A DNA stretch of 64,000 nt from Manis javanica (Eukaryota; Chordata; Mammalia; Pholidota; Manidae), in the NCBI RefSeq assembly GCF_040802235.1, contig NC_133157.1, forward strand, positions 38,220,501-38,284,500, written 5' to 3'. Shown here one piece after another: positions 12,360 through 24,300 of the stretch (the first letter of the stretch is position 1; every line of letters starts with the position of its first letter). Both the position numbers and the translations under genes were made by a program. The notes beneath the pieces were generated by a model. That model did not search any database. It saw only the letters and a list, made by a program, of their open reading frames with translations, and was not told the origin of the DNA.

Positions 12360-12835
12360 TGTGAAATATGAAGAAAGCTTGATGGGTCTTAACAGCAGAC
12401 TTTTGACTGTCAGTGTTTTGCCTGGTGTCCCCTGTTTGACCTGGCCTTACATGTGTCTTCTAACATGGGAATCACCCGTAGTTGGCCCAGAGATAACGTC
12501 TCCACCTACTGGATGGATATTTTAAGGTCTCCATATTTTCTCCAATATGGCCAACAAACTGTCTACGCTGCCTATCGGGTGAGTCCCAAGAAGACCACTG
12601 GTAAGACAGCGCTGCACTGCTGCTCTCACAGGCTCCCCCTGCTCGGGGATTCTGAGGCTGGAGCGTGCTCGCCACAGCTCCATTCAGTAGCTTCCACTCT
12701 GGCTGGTCCCAGCATGCTTCAGTACTCCTCACTGGTTCCTTTCCCTGTCTTTGTAACTAGTCTCTTATTAAATTATCTCGAAAACCCCATTTTAGTTGCC
12801 TTGAATTTTCTACTGGGACCCTAATAGATAGAATA
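12360..12835 (+). mobile_element. Possible LTR remnant (ERVL-like)
   Basis: This block is richer in G+C than its surroundings. It ends with a TCTTATTAAATTATC segment followed by TTTTCTACTGGGACCCTAATAGATAG, which resembles the polyadenylation-signal and terminal part of an old LTR. It contains overlapping frames of 123 (plus) and 86 (minus) codons that I read as chance. No retroviral coding sequence is present. The family is not identified. Confidence 0.35.
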
Positions 12836-12839
12836 CATA

Positions 12840-13895
12840 ACTCAAGAATGGAATCAGAGAGGTGAAATTTCTATTAAACAGGTAATGAATGGTAACCAAT
12901 AGGAAACAGACCTGTTTGTTTTGTCTTTATAATGTGGTGCCCTTGCTGTAGAATCTCCAATGAAATCTGTCAGCAGTTCCTGTTGTCTTCATGGAAGCTT
13001 GTGGATATGTTTTTTTCTGTTCTGTACAGAAGTATATGATATTTTTTTTAGTCCTGCAAAACTATTTTCCAAATATTATTGAAAAGAGGAATTGACAACA
13101 GGAAGCTCAGGTGACTTTTTAATACCTAAAAAAATTATCTGCCATGTGAGTTTAAACTTTGTAAACTTTCTCATACATTATTTTCACTAAAATGCAAACC
13201 AGATAAAATGCTTCCAGAATATATATGTGAGTGTTGTTGGAGAGAAAGAGAAAAGGGAATAGAACATTTCAGAGATAACCCTCTGTGGGTAAGTGATTAA
13301 GCACTAGAATGAATATCGTAGTCAAAGTCTAGCCTCATTTATTTTACGGCTGCAGCTTCATTTAGGCAAAATGCCTCTTTATATCTTAGGCAATTAGGCA
13401 ATGAATTAAAAGAACAGCTAAATGGAAAAAAAAAATAGATTAGAGAGTCATTCCAGGGAAGCTGGGAAGTGTGAATGGATATTTAAATTATTCTCAGATT
13501 CATTAGTCTTAGAGTCCATTACTATGAAATTCAGAATCACAGTCATGTAAATACATTTATTATACTTAAATAAATCAAGAAAGTTTCATTTTCAAAAATG
13601 CCAGATGTTCTGTATTTCTCTGGTGGCAATATAAATCTGAAGTTTATCTGTGCTAAACATCTGTCAAAAATATACACTTGTTTAAGGGAATCGCCAATAG
13701 TTAAAAATTGAAGCACTTTGAATAATTCATCAGGAAGCAAAAGGATTATTCACTTAAAAATGACCTAAAGACCTCAAACAGTGCATTACATTTGTTATAC
13801 ATAACTACATTAGGTCAGATTTCACAGTAAAAATCTGTCCTATTGCTGGAACTTAAAAACAAACAAAAAAGGATAGTAAAAGTAGGAGGTACTTT
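12840..13895. other. Unassigned AT-rich non-coding DNA
   Basis: Nothing recognised over about 1 kb. Confidence 0.4.
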
Positions 13896-13904
13896 CTTTC
13901 TTTC

Positions 13905-14115
13905 ATTATTCTACACTTTATTTAAAATTGAAGTATCGTTGATATACAATCTTGTATTGGTTTCAAATGTACAGCACAATGATTCAATAGTTACCTGTAT
14001 TATTAAATCCTCACCTCCTCTAGTGAGGTTATTATCTATCAACATAGAAAGATGTTACAGAATCATTAACTATATTCTTCATGCTGAACTACCGTCTCCA
14101 TGACTGTTATATTGT
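13905..14115 (-). mobile_element. LINE-1 3' UTR, antisense
   Basis: The plus strand reads TTTATTTAAAATTGAAGTATCGTTGATATACAATCTTGTATTGGTTTCAAATGTACAGCAC, the complement of a placental L1 3' UTR. An ATTATCTATCAACATAGAAAG phrase and CTATATTCTTCATGCTGAACT follow. Only the 3' UTR is present. Confidence 0.8.
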
Positions 14116-16265
14116 GTTTCTGTACTGTTTTAAATTTAGAAGTTCACATACATAAAAAATGACAATCAACCATAAGTTTAAACTACATTTCATTTTCATA
14201 AAAAAAAGACCCTAAACCCAAAAAACCCCAAAATCTATAGTCTTCAAAGGGGGATTAAAAACTTATTTAACTAGACAGAGTACTTAAGGTTCCAATGGAT
14301 TTGTAAAATTTTCTCATGGTTAAATATAAGACATTGTAGGTATTAGGTTGAATACATAATTTAGCTTCCCCAAAATACATTTTCATGATATTTTTCTGTT
14401 TCAGATTTTGAGATTTTGCTTTTGAATTGTTGTTTAAGAAATATATGTGCAAACTTGAAAAAATATAACCACATGGATTCTTTCATCACTGTTTCTTCCT
14501 GGCACTGAAAATTTTTCTTCCTGGATGTCAGTAGCAAAAGATTTTGGTTGTGACCTGCTGGGGTAAATACAGTATGTTGCAAATAAAGTGCTATCAGTTC
14601 ATTGGCTGAGAATATTCATTTTCAACCTCACAACCAAAAAATAATGTCTAACACCACAATATGTTCATTTCTCACTCTGAGCACTGTTTAAGTTTTTCAG
14701 TGGCTTCTTTTAGAAATTGTAAGATTTTAAAAGCTTACTTGACATATGGCAAAATGAAGTGGTAGCCTGTGATTGTTTTTATTTCAGATTTTGACTAATT
14801 TTCTGGCAGTTGCTCTGCTGATTATTTTTTTCTCAGCAGTCAATGAATTTATTTAAGAAGATACTGTTTGCTTCTGTGGCTTCTTTCTCATTTTTGATTG
14901 TTTCATTATTGTATTTTATTTTACTGAAGAAATATTTTAAAGTACTGGATGGAAAGAGCAATTTTGGTAATATTACACTTAGGATTTTGCAAAAATTAGG
15001 TAAATACATTTAGAGAGATATCTGAATCTCTCAGGTCAGAAAACTATTAAAAAACATCGAGATGAGTCTGTGGTGAGAAAAGAGAGCAGGGCATAATAGA
15101 ATGTGTGTTAAAGACCCTCCTGAGTTGAGTTTCCCAAAACAGGATGGCTTCTTGTCCATAGTTAGAGCAAGTTATTTTGACTGGAAGAATGGTGGTACAA
15201 GGTGAGGTAAGACTCAAGAATGTATCAAAGTCATGCTAAAATATTGTGCATTTTATTGTATTTATGAACTGATTTGCTTTGGAATACCTGCATTAAATCC
15301 ATTGAAAGTTGACCAAAAAGCAAATTTTATGAGAAATAACTACCTTTTTAAAAGGAAAAGGTTAGTTAGAAGTGACATTGTTCAATATATTTTCAAATGT
15401 CTTTAATGTCTATCTTAGTGAAAGATAGCTGCAATATTCAATATGATGCAACATGTTATTTCAGGATTGAAAGAAAATGCAGTCTCACTCAGATATGTAG
15501 TTGGAAAAGATAAGAGTATTTTTAAATGTTTCATATAATTAAGAATATTTTTTTTAGATATTACACCCAAACTTGGCAAGAGGTAGTTTCTTAAAGGTTA
15601 GTCACAATATGGAATCTGAAACCATATCCATGAACTTTTTATACTGTGTTACATAAAAATCTCTTGGTCTCCCTTGCCTTTTTAATAAATGTTCTACCTG
15701 TGCATGATTTTGGTCATTTGGAAATTAATGGTTCACTCAATTATATAGCATATCCAAATGTCAACACATTTCATTATATAATATAAAAAAATCACTTACC
15801 AATATCACCACTGGTCTCATCTCAAAATTCTCTAAGTATTGGCATGTCAAGTTCATTGTGGCAATTACAGATTCTCCAGAATGCTTGTTTTTGTTCTAAG
15901 TCTTGAGTTATATCTTTGGCAACAAATACTTGTCAGTTGTTTCCCTTGATGTGATAAGCTCCTTTTGTTTATTTTCAAGAAAATGTCAACTTTCCAAGTT
16001 TTATTAACTACTTTTGTTAGTCGTTGTTTTCAGTAAAATTAGTGTTCTATGAAAAAAGGAGCTACTGTACCTAACTCATATTGCACAAATCCTTTTCTTT
16101 TAGATAACCATATTTCAGAAAGCACAATTTCTTACTCTGCATATTTCTCATTTTGTTACCCCATGGACTGTGCATCCTCAGTGTAGATGTCAAGAGTGAA
16201 TAAAGTAAATACTATTTTAGTATTATTATGAAAATGGTTTTGCCTTAGTGCAGTCAATGAATGAG
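14116..16265. other. Unassigned AT-rich non-coding DNA
   Basis: No gene or repeat assigned over about 2.1 kb. It could be unique sequence. Confidence 0.4.
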
Positions 16266-16309
16266 TGTTGGGGACCTGCAAGGCCCTATGGACCCCATTG
16301 TGAGAAGCA

Positions 16310-16450
16310 CTGTGTTAGACAGTGTACCAAGCCCTCTACAGACATTATTGCATATCATCTTCACAGTAAATAGAGGAAGTAGAAACTGATTTTCCTCATT
16401 TTATAGATAAAAAATTACTAAGAACATTTCAGTAACTTGCTCATCCTACT
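16310..16450 (-). repeat. MIR SINE, antisense
   Basis: The complement of the MIR core is visible: CCTCATTTTATAGATAAAAAATTACTAAGAAC, then CAGTAACTTGCTCATCC. The CTGTGTTAGACAGTGTACCAAGC phrase precedes it. Just upstream, 16270-16312 resembles the last bases of a MER5-type hAT element (TGAGAAGCACTG). Confidence 0.65.
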
Positions 16451-16459
16451 AACCTAGAT

Positions 16460-17330
16460 CCTCCAGTATATGTTATGAATTTCACTACAAAAGCTGTGGT
16501 TTTATTTTTAAATAATTAATAGTTAATCTCGACATACCATAGGCATAGTGCTAAAAACCAAGTGTCTTTGAAAATTGATTTGGTTAACTTTGAAAACTGA
16601 TAAAAAAATTCTTAGCAAGACTGGAGGTTTCTGCTTTTGTCCATGATAGACTAAGAGAAAGAGTATCTAGCTTTCTTCTCTTAAAACAATTTAAAAACAG
16701 AGCAAAATATTTGAAACAGCAACTTTCAGATATTGGACCTACTGGGTGTGATCTTTGAGAGCGGGAGCAAATGAATGCCCCACTTTTTCCCTGGAGAGAG
16801 GGAAGCCACTGGTCCTTCTGAGTTGAAGAGGTAGATTTGCAAATTTAGGGAAACCCAACTGGCTAGTAGACACAAGACAGAGTATGAGAGAGGAAAACTG
16901 TCCTGAGTTAGAGCCCTGGAGGTGGGACCCCTGTGTTCTCAAATGACTATTAGCATGTGAGGCTGGAGGAAGAACAGCTATAAAGGAGAAGGTAGGACAG
17001 GTTTCAGGGCTTGCAAAGGACTGGGAATAGATCACCTCCCCAATGACCAGAGCGAAGACACCCCTTAACACACATCTGGAAGAGCACTCAGAAGAGTGTT
17101 ACTTCAGAAGAGGGGCCAGGAGACCTTGATTAAAGGGTACCCTTATATGTTTAATAAAGCTCAAAATCTGGTCTTGAAATATAAAACTCGAAGTTCTTAA
17201 CTGCATCCAGAAGCATTTTATATATTGAGCTTGTAATACTTAGTTCATGGTATTGTTGTGTGTATTAAATGAGTTAAAGTATATAGTAAAGCATTTAGAA
17301 TAATACCTGGATAGGAAAGAAAAAAAATAA
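16460..17330. other. Unassigned block upstream of an L1 3' end
   Basis: This segment is somewhat purine-rich, with phrases such as GGACCTACTGGGTGTGATCTTTGAG. These vaguely recall the 5' region of old L1/HAL1 elements, but I cannot confirm it. The minus strand has a 110-codon frame without any domain. Confidence 0.3.
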
Positions 17331-17334
17331 GTAG

Positions 17335-18056
17335 CCCGCTTCATACCCATTAGCATGGCTACTATTAAAAAAAAAAACCACGCTGGAAATCAGGAAATAA
17401 TGTGCTGATGAGGATGAGGAGGAATCAGAAGCTTTGTACATGGTGGGGGCGTGTAAAATAGTGTACCTGCTATAGGAAATATGATAGTTACTCACAAAAT
17501 TAAAAATGGAATTACCTTGTGATTCAGAAATTCCACCGCTTGGTATATCCCCCAAAGAATTGCAGGCAGCGTCTCAAAGATATATTTGTATATCCATGTT
17601 TACAGCAACATTATTTACAATAGCCAAAAGCTGAAAGCAGTCCAAGTGTCTATCATGGAAAAGTGGTTAAACAATATGTAGTATGTATACAATGGAATAT
17701 TATACAGCCTTTAAAAGAAAGGGAATTCTGACACGTGCTATGACGTAGATGAACCCTGAAGACATGATGCTAAGGGAAATAAGCCAGTCACAAAAGGACA
17801 AATACTGTGTGATTCTACTTTTCCAAGTAGTCAAATTCACAGGGACAGAAATTAGAATGTGGTAGCCAGGATCTGGGAGCAGAGGTAAGGAATAAGGAGT
17901 TGTTTAATAGGTATAGAGATTTAATTTTGCAAGATGAAAAGTTTGGAGATTGGTTGCACATGTGAATGTAGTTAACATTGCTTAACTGTATACTTAAAAA
18001 TGGTTAAGATGCTTTTTATATTATGTGTATTTTACCACAATTAAAAAAAGAATATT
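17335..18056 (+). mobile_element. LINE-1 3' end (L1MA/MB type)
   Basis: Sense L1: the end of ORF2 and 3' UTR. Landmarks in order are CATACCCATTAGCATGGCTAC, TGATTCAGAAATTCCACC, TTTACAGCAACATTATTTAC, TACAATGGAATATTATACAGCC, GGGAAATAAGCCAGTCACAAAAGG and a terminal TTTTACCACAATTAAAAAAAG followed by an A-rich tail. Frames are broken. It is 5'-truncated. Confidence 0.92.
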
Positions 18057-19095
18057 TAAAAAATACACTTACATAAAATTTAAAAAATCACAAGTATTAG
18101 GAGTGAAAGGCACAAATACAATAAATGTATCAATTAGATGAAATAAACCAGTTCTTTGTAAAAAAGTTTACCTAAATGACACAAATAAGGTAGAAAATAT
18201 GAGTATTTCTACATTTATTAAATAAATTTATTCATTGTCAACATACTCCTACTGTGAGAACTCTATGCCCAATTTCATTGGTGAATTCTCTGAAATATTT
18301 AAGGAAGACAGCGTAACAACCTTAAAAAAAGTTTTCAGAAAGTAGAGCAGGAAATACTTCCTAAAATGTTTTTTGAGGCTTGCATAATGGTAATTACAAA
18401 ACCTAACCAAGATAATAAAATTACCTAGCAATATCACTCATGCACATAGATGACAAATTTTCAGGAAATATTAGCAGTTTTTCTTTTGTATATTGGAAGC
18501 AGTTGCTACTTACATTCTATGGATTTTGTGAGAATTATGTGAAAAGTTAAGAATGGGCTGAGTTTTTGAAGGCAATGAAATAATTAATTCAGGGTTTTCT
18601 GATTAACCCTGACCCTTGGCCACATTTGTGAAAACAAGTATGTAAGATTTCCTTCCCTTGACATAAATAGCTCTCACATGTTGCTTCCAACTAGTTGGCA
18701 CTAAGATCCAGAACAGAGGTCTGGGGTAAGTAGTTGGGTAGCTGGGAGGTGAGTTTGAGACACCCACCTCCAGGAACTTGAAGAAAACCCAGGCGAGCAA
18801 ACAGAATGAGCTGACAGCAATGTGAGCAATCAGCAGGTGGCAGGCAGGTCCAACATTTCTGTGGATGGGGGGAGCCTAATAACAGGAAACCCAGAAGCAA
18901 GGAGTTCTTACATCAGAGAAAACAGCCAGCAGCTGTCAAGGCTCCTTGGTTGTCTGTGGTTAAACTCCAGGTGCTGGAATTGCAACAAGGAAGGGTAACT
19001 AAGGTATAAAATAAGCCATCAGGAGGCAGCAGTAGTAGTGCACCCCAGGTCTAAAAGAAAGCATTGGGTTTAAGGCATCCATCTTAATTCCTCAT
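18057..19095. other. Unassigned non-coding DNA upstream of U2 pseudogene
   Basis: No recognised gene. The part from 18600 to 19020 is less AT-rich than its neighbours. No proximal or distal snRNA promoter element is apparent in the 250 bases before the U2 copy. Confidence 0.4.
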
Positions 19096-19116
19096 CTGCA
19101 CGTAAAGGTGTTAAAG

Positions 19117-19308
19117 ATCACTTTTCGGCCTTTTGGCTAAGATCAGGTGTAGTATCTGTTCTTATCAGTTTAATATCTGATACGTCCTCTATCCAAGGAC
19201 AATATATTAAATGGATTTTTGGGGCAGGGAGATGGAATAGGAGTTTGCTCCATCCACTCCATGCATTGACCTGGTACTGCAGTGCTTCCAGGAACCGTGC
19301 ACCTCCTC
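19117..19308 (+). pseudogene. U2 spliceosomal snRNA retropseudogene
   Basis: Near-full-length copy of U2 snRNA, whose normal role is to pair with the intron branch site in the U2 snRNP. The 5' CGGCCTTTTGGCTAAGATCA, the branch-recognition GTAGTA, the CAGTTTAATATCTGATACG stem-loop II region, the Sm-site surroundings (GGATTTTTGG) and the 3' CTTCCAGGAAC loop are all present. Compared with U2 recalled from memory, about a dozen substitutions are seen. Several are CpG losses, for example ATCGC to ATCAC, CCGAGG to CCAAGG and CATCGACC to CATTGACC. An A-rich tail lies at 19331-19348. Imperfect direct repeats flank the copy (TAAAGGTGTTAA upstream, TTAAGTGTTAA downstream), as expected for LINE-mediated retrotransposition. 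I infer it is not expressed. Confidence 0.93.
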
Positions 19309-19361
19309 GAGGGGGAATAAATGACTGTTAAAAATAAAAAAATAAAAATTAAGTGTTAATG
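19309..19361 (+). repeat. A-rich tail and downstream target-site repeat of the U2 copy
   Basis: A short run-on of U2 3' flank (GAGGGGGAATAAATGACTG) is followed by an A-rich tract with T interruptions. The direct repeat copy TTAAGTGTTAATG follows and matches 19102-19116 apart from one missing G and one or two changes. Confidence 0.7.
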
Positions 19362-19374
19362 ATAATGTTTATTG

Positions 19375-19585
19375 TAATACTTCAATCATTTATTGATGAC
19401 TTACTAAGTTCCAAATACTACGCAGGGCACTTTAAACAGTCTTTGTCATTCAATCCTCTAGGTCTGGAAAGGGTTATTATAGTCTGCTTTTTACAGGTGA
19501 CTTAAATTGGAAATGAGATTAAACAACTTTCCTAAAAATACACAGCTAGTACTTGGTGGGGCTGAGAACTAAATCTCTCTGATGG
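19375..19585 (-). repeat. MIR SINE, antisense
   Basis: MIR complement: TCATTTATTGATGACTTACTAAGTTCC at the 3' end, then a decayed CTTTTTACAGGTGACTTAAATTGG core. The tail is CTAAAAATACACAGCTAGTACTTGGTGGGGCTGAGAACT, matching the tRNA-related 5' half in reverse. Confidence 0.75.
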
Positions 19586-19589
19586 AGGA

Positions 19590-20865
19590 CCCGTCCTCCT
19601 GCCTGCTGTACTGCTGCTGTAATGCCTGTGTTCTCATTCTGTTACTAGAAGGTCTATTGAAATACATGTATGAAAATTTAGCTAGCAACAGGGGAGAGCT
19701 GAATAAAAACTTCAATTTTAGTCCTCAAGTACATATTCCCTAGCCTTAAGTTTTTAATGGGGGTAGAATTAATTGAAAAATAGGATATAATCACAATGAT
19801 TTCTGGCTCTCTATAAACAGGTTTTTTTTCTTTAGTAATATGAGTATTTTTTATTTATATGTAATTTTTGAATGCATTTTTCCTAACACACTCCTAATGA
19901 ATTATATATTAGTAGAAAACAATACAACTTAAAATGATGCTTGTTCATTCTCAGAAATGAACTGGGATTTTGTTGTCTGGAATGAGAATACAAGGTCAAA
20001 TTTTTTTAAATAATTGACTTCTATGGAAAATATAACCATGTAGTTTCATTTTTTTTACAAAGTTTCATGTTCATGCTTCTTACAGGATAGCAGAAGGATT
20101 CACAACAGAGTAAAATGTGAAGCTTCAAACAGAAAGAGATGATAAAATGGGTTTTGCAGGGATAACAGCATCCTGTCCCAATAAGGAAACATTAAATTCA
20201 AGTTAATACCCAATTTGCCAGATAGAGTATTTTAGAAAAATTCTTCTCTCTTGCACACACACAGATTTGTCTTTGGGCAAATAATTAAATTTGAGATTGC
20301 CTAACTCAATATTTTCTATGATCTACAAAGTTTTCCAAATCTATAGTATATAAAAGACATATTTGAACTACTTGTATTAAGTCAAGGAAAACTTATTTCA
20401 CAAATGTAGCTGAAAGTCAAGGTTAGAGAGTTTGAAATGTGTTATGTTATCTCCTTTAACAATCTAAATAAAAGAAATGAAGCAGCCTTTTCTATTTCTT
20501 TCACATTTTAACCAGTCAAAATAGCCAGTTTGAAATAAGGTCAATTCTTGGCTATTTAGGTTATGTCAAAATAACTCTTGCAAAAATAGCATACCACTAC
20601 AGGATCTTGCCCCTTACTCTTTAATATATGTTAAATATATATTAAATATACCAAGCAACTAATTTGATTTATATGATTGTGATTTTATTGTAATACATGG
20701 TTCCTGCTTATTTCATCTACTCTCCAGTGTTAGTGGCAGTTTTAGATTCAATCATATTAACCTTTTGGAGAAATATGAATGCTGGACTTTTTCTGCTTGG
20801 AATGACTGATGACATCAAGTTACTTGTTTGTAAGATTTTATTGGCAGGGAAATTCTCAATACAGT
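19590..20865. other. Unassigned AT-rich non-coding DNA
   Basis: No supported feature. Confidence 0.4.
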
Positions 20866-20869
20866 CTCT

Positions 20870-21170
20870 CTTTCACTCATTTACCAAATATGTTTATAAT
20901 CCACCCCCTATATACCTGTACTGTACTAGCCAATGGAGCTGTATCAGTGAACAATACAGAGAGAGTTTTCTTTCATTTTTCCCTTGAATGTCTACTTCAC
21001 TAAGAAAAACTAATAATGAAGAAGCTCTTGTCATAGCCATGGGTGTCATGGGTGTCATGCAGCAGAAGCACAGGGCTTTGCAGGGGCCTTTGCTGTGAGG
21101 ATTCACCCTCGCCTTGCAGGGATGTTCAGAGTCAGGGGTCTGAGGATAGGCAGGATTAGTAAGGTAAGAC
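20870..21170 (-). repeat. Probable LINE L2, antisense
   Basis: The plus strand begins TTTCACTCATTTACCAAATATG and then has GTATCAGTGAACAATACAGAG, the pattern of the L2 3' end read backwards. The later part (GCAGGGGCCTTTGCTGTGAGG) is less certain. A 10-bp direct repeat (ATGGGTGTC) lies at about 21040-21058. Confidence 0.45.
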
Positions 21171-24015
21171 TAAAATAAGAAATCTGTACAAAGTCTTTGG
21201 AGGTGAGATAGAGTGCATTTCAGGACAAATGAAACTTGTCAGCTGGCACTCTGTTTTTAAAGCAATTTTCGCAAATCTGGATGTTACTCTAAAGTCTGCA
21301 GAAATTCATTGAACGTATTAAACACAAGAGTAATATAGTTAAAACGTAGTTTTGATAGACTACTTTGGGTGTCATATGGAGAATACTTTGGACTATAGGG
21401 GAGTTTGTGGGTATATAGGAGAAGAAAAGCAGGATACCATTTCAGGTGTCCAGGGACAGAACGTGGTGTCTTAGGATGGCCTGGTGGTGCTTCATGTAGT
21501 GAGGTCCGTGCCTCAAACAAATCAACTCCCGACACAAACCCTGTGAAATGTAATTTTCCTGGGAAGTGCCTTGCAAGTCTTTCACATTGCAAGATGGTAT
21601 AATCATAGAATGCCTTGGAAAGTTTCTTTTTAAAAACTTTAATCATTCCTTGTCTGGATATTTTTTGGCCCATTTGCCTCATTTTGTCTGTCTTATTGAA
21701 GCCATACTTGTAGGATGTTTGGAGAGGCTTAGTAACAAATCAGATTTGGTATTTAAGTGATTTTTCACTATTTTATCCATGTTTTATTTGCATATTGTAT
21801 CTATGATTAATGAATACTCTCTTTTAGTAGAATTGGTAGGTTGGTATATAGATATGTGTATGTCTATACATAGTGTTTGTAAGTAAAGACGTTTTTAGTA
21901 AATAAGTTTTCAGCTATAGGAAACTGTTTTGAAAATTGATATTTTTACATTATCAGAGTGTTACAGGGAACAAGGCATTTTGCAATCATTATCTCATTAG
22001 ATATATGGAATAGATATTTCATCTTTTCCTGCTTTTAAAATTAGTTTTCTTACTTTAACCTGGACAGTAAAGAGTGAAAGACAACTGGTCATATTAATGA
22101 TGCCTTTTTTGTTGGGGGGGGGGCATTTGTGTGTAATTATAAGATAAATGTTAATTTTAGATACTTTGTTATGAGGCAAACACTAAGAATCACTGGAAAA
22201 GAACATAGCAGGGAAATGTAATTTTTGTAGTTTGATTAGCATCTCAGAGATCTAACAGATATCAGCAAAACAGACAAATGACATATCCTTTGCAAAGGCA
22301 AATGATTTACAAAATGAACTTTTATCATTATAAAATGTTTTTTCATTTTTAGCTGGTCCTGATAACCACAAACATACTATATGTTTATATTTATTGGCAG
22401 GATAAGATTGCATTTTTAAATTCACTCACACACAGTCAAACAAAACAACTCAGAACAGCTTCTACAATAGCTTAATTCACAAAGATACCTACTTGGTAAA
22501 AAAAGTGATAGGATGCCCTTGTGCTTCTCTGAGGGGAATTTCTTAGGAATCTAAAGAAAACCCAATAACCAGAAATCTGAATGCATTTTATCCTAGGTTA
22601 GTAAGAAAAGAGCTGTTCATGAGGCAGAGGTTTCCTCAGTAACTCAGTTCAGTTCAGGCCCAGGTCATGACGTCCCTGATATGCCTGATAAGATGGTCAT
22701 CTCTGATCCCAGTGAGAATGGTGGGTGCTGCCAGAGGCAAAGAAAGCTCAATGTCGCCATGCTGGTGTGGTCAGGCTTCCACCGCCGTTAAAGTACTTGG
22801 AGCTGGCTGCCCTTGGAAACCCATGATGCCTGACACTCCTCACCCTTGGGACTTCAGCCTGAGTGTGGGGGTGGGGGTAGGGGCCTTGTGTTCTCGTCAC
22901 TGAATTCACTGTTCTTTCTTTTCTGAGCTTGAAAATCATCCTCAGTATCTTACATGTGATTCTGCTGTTCTTAAAAAATTTATTAATGTTAAAAATTCTT
23001 ATTTACTACATCAAATAGCTAAAGTTTCAACCCAAATTATGAACTCAAAGGAACAGAATGAAAAACAAGACTTGCTGTGTCACCCAGGGTAAACTCACAG
23101 TGGCAGACCTGACAGCCACATGCATGCTAGTGTTTTATCTCCTCTACGTCTACCAAATTGCCTGTATCCCAACAACCTCAAACAAGTGAACAACCATTGA
23201 TCTAACATATCCGAGTTGCCTTTCCCTATCACTATAACATTATTTGAATCATAATTACAACCTACAATATCAGAAAAATACCTCCTTTGACTTTCTCTAC
23301 CCTGGATTTTGAAGGCCTTAAGACTATAATTAAAATGGAAAAAAAGTATTGCCATAATATAAAAGCCTTCACAGTACAGGTAATACATTTTCAAGTTTCC
23401 TTTTTTATTTTCCCCCTTTCTCTCTGTATGAATTGATGTTGTCAATATAGTTTTGAATATAATAACTAGAAGCAATAAGTGATGTCTAAGCATGTAGTTG
23501 TCAAAGTAATATTTTATAACTAATAATGACTATATATGCTTCTTATTTAATTCCAAGATAAAAATAAATAAATATTTTTTTTTATCTAGTGGAATTACTT
23601 TTTTTCCTGTACCCTATGATGTTGAGGACAGAATGCCTACTCCTCTATGCAGCTCCTACTTGGGTGAAATGAAAATGACACCTGTGTGTTTGGGTTGTGG
23701 GAGGGATGTTTGTATTGAGGCAATTACGGCTTACTGATAAAGTATCAGCCATTAAATTTTCAAGTATTCCTTCCTATTTTCAGAGTAAAGACACCTGTCT
23801 CACTGTGGTATCCTAGCTCTGTTCTCTAAGGCTCCTGAGGTTATAGCACAGAGGTGGTGATACCCTTCCCTTTTGTTTACTCTATGGCCATTCTTCTCTC
23901 TTTCCCATATAATGTGTTTGAAATTCTGTCCTGGTTATAGTTTGTCAAGGATTCCTTAACTTGTTTGTCCCCTCATTATTTATTTCATATATAGATTCCA
24001 TCATATATAGGTAAG
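21171..24015. other. Unassigned non-coding DNA with G-runs
   Basis: No gene. A 132-codon minus frame (21284-21682) and another (23095-23493) show no domain, no conserved motif and no supporting context. Homopolymer G10 lies at 22114-22123 and a GGGGGTGGGGGTAGGGG run at about 22867-22883. The 22610-22910 interval is locally GC-richer. Confidence 0.4.
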
Positions 24016-24019
24016 TAAT

Positions 24020-24300
24020 TAATTCATAAACTTGGCAATATTTATTGCTTTAAAAAAATATGACACAGGCACTATAGTAAGTTAAAGGATCTCAAAATAA
24101 GAACAAAAATAAGTCTCTGCCCTTGAAGATCTTCCAGTGAGATAGCAATACAAATTGGCCCTATTTTTTAAATAGTTGCAACATAAAAATATCAAATATT
24201 ATTGGATATATGCAGGGTACAAAGAGGGGCACAGAAAGCGTGCCCAGGAGGAGTGGGGTAAGGTATTATTTATCTGAATCTTAAAGGCCCCAAGGTAACA
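24020..24300 (-). repeat. LINE L2, antisense
   Basis: An AATATTTATTGC phrase is followed by CAGGCACTATAGTAAG, GTCTCTGCCCTTGAAGATCTTCCAGTGAG and GGTACAAAGAGGGGCAC. This is the usual order of an L2 3' region in reverse. The frame is lost. Confidence 0.6.

Noticed and set aside
12453..12824. 123-codon plus frame with an overlapping 86-codon minus frame
   Set aside because: Both lie in a likely LTR remnant and show no protein family features.
16739..17071. 110-codon minus frame
   Set aside because: No domain and no gene context. It overlaps a purine-rich block that may be a repeat.
19117..19308. U2 copy as a functional snRNA gene
   Set aside because: A-rich tail, flanking direct repeats, several substitutions and no visible snRNA promoter argue for a retropseudogene.
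21284..21682. 132-codon open frame on the minus strand
   Set aside because: No domain, no biased composition typical of a protein and no splice or promoter context. Such frames are expected by chance in 64 kb.
23095..23493. 132-codon open frame on the minus strand
   Set aside because: No recognisable motif. Low-complexity hydrophobic start and no supporting context.
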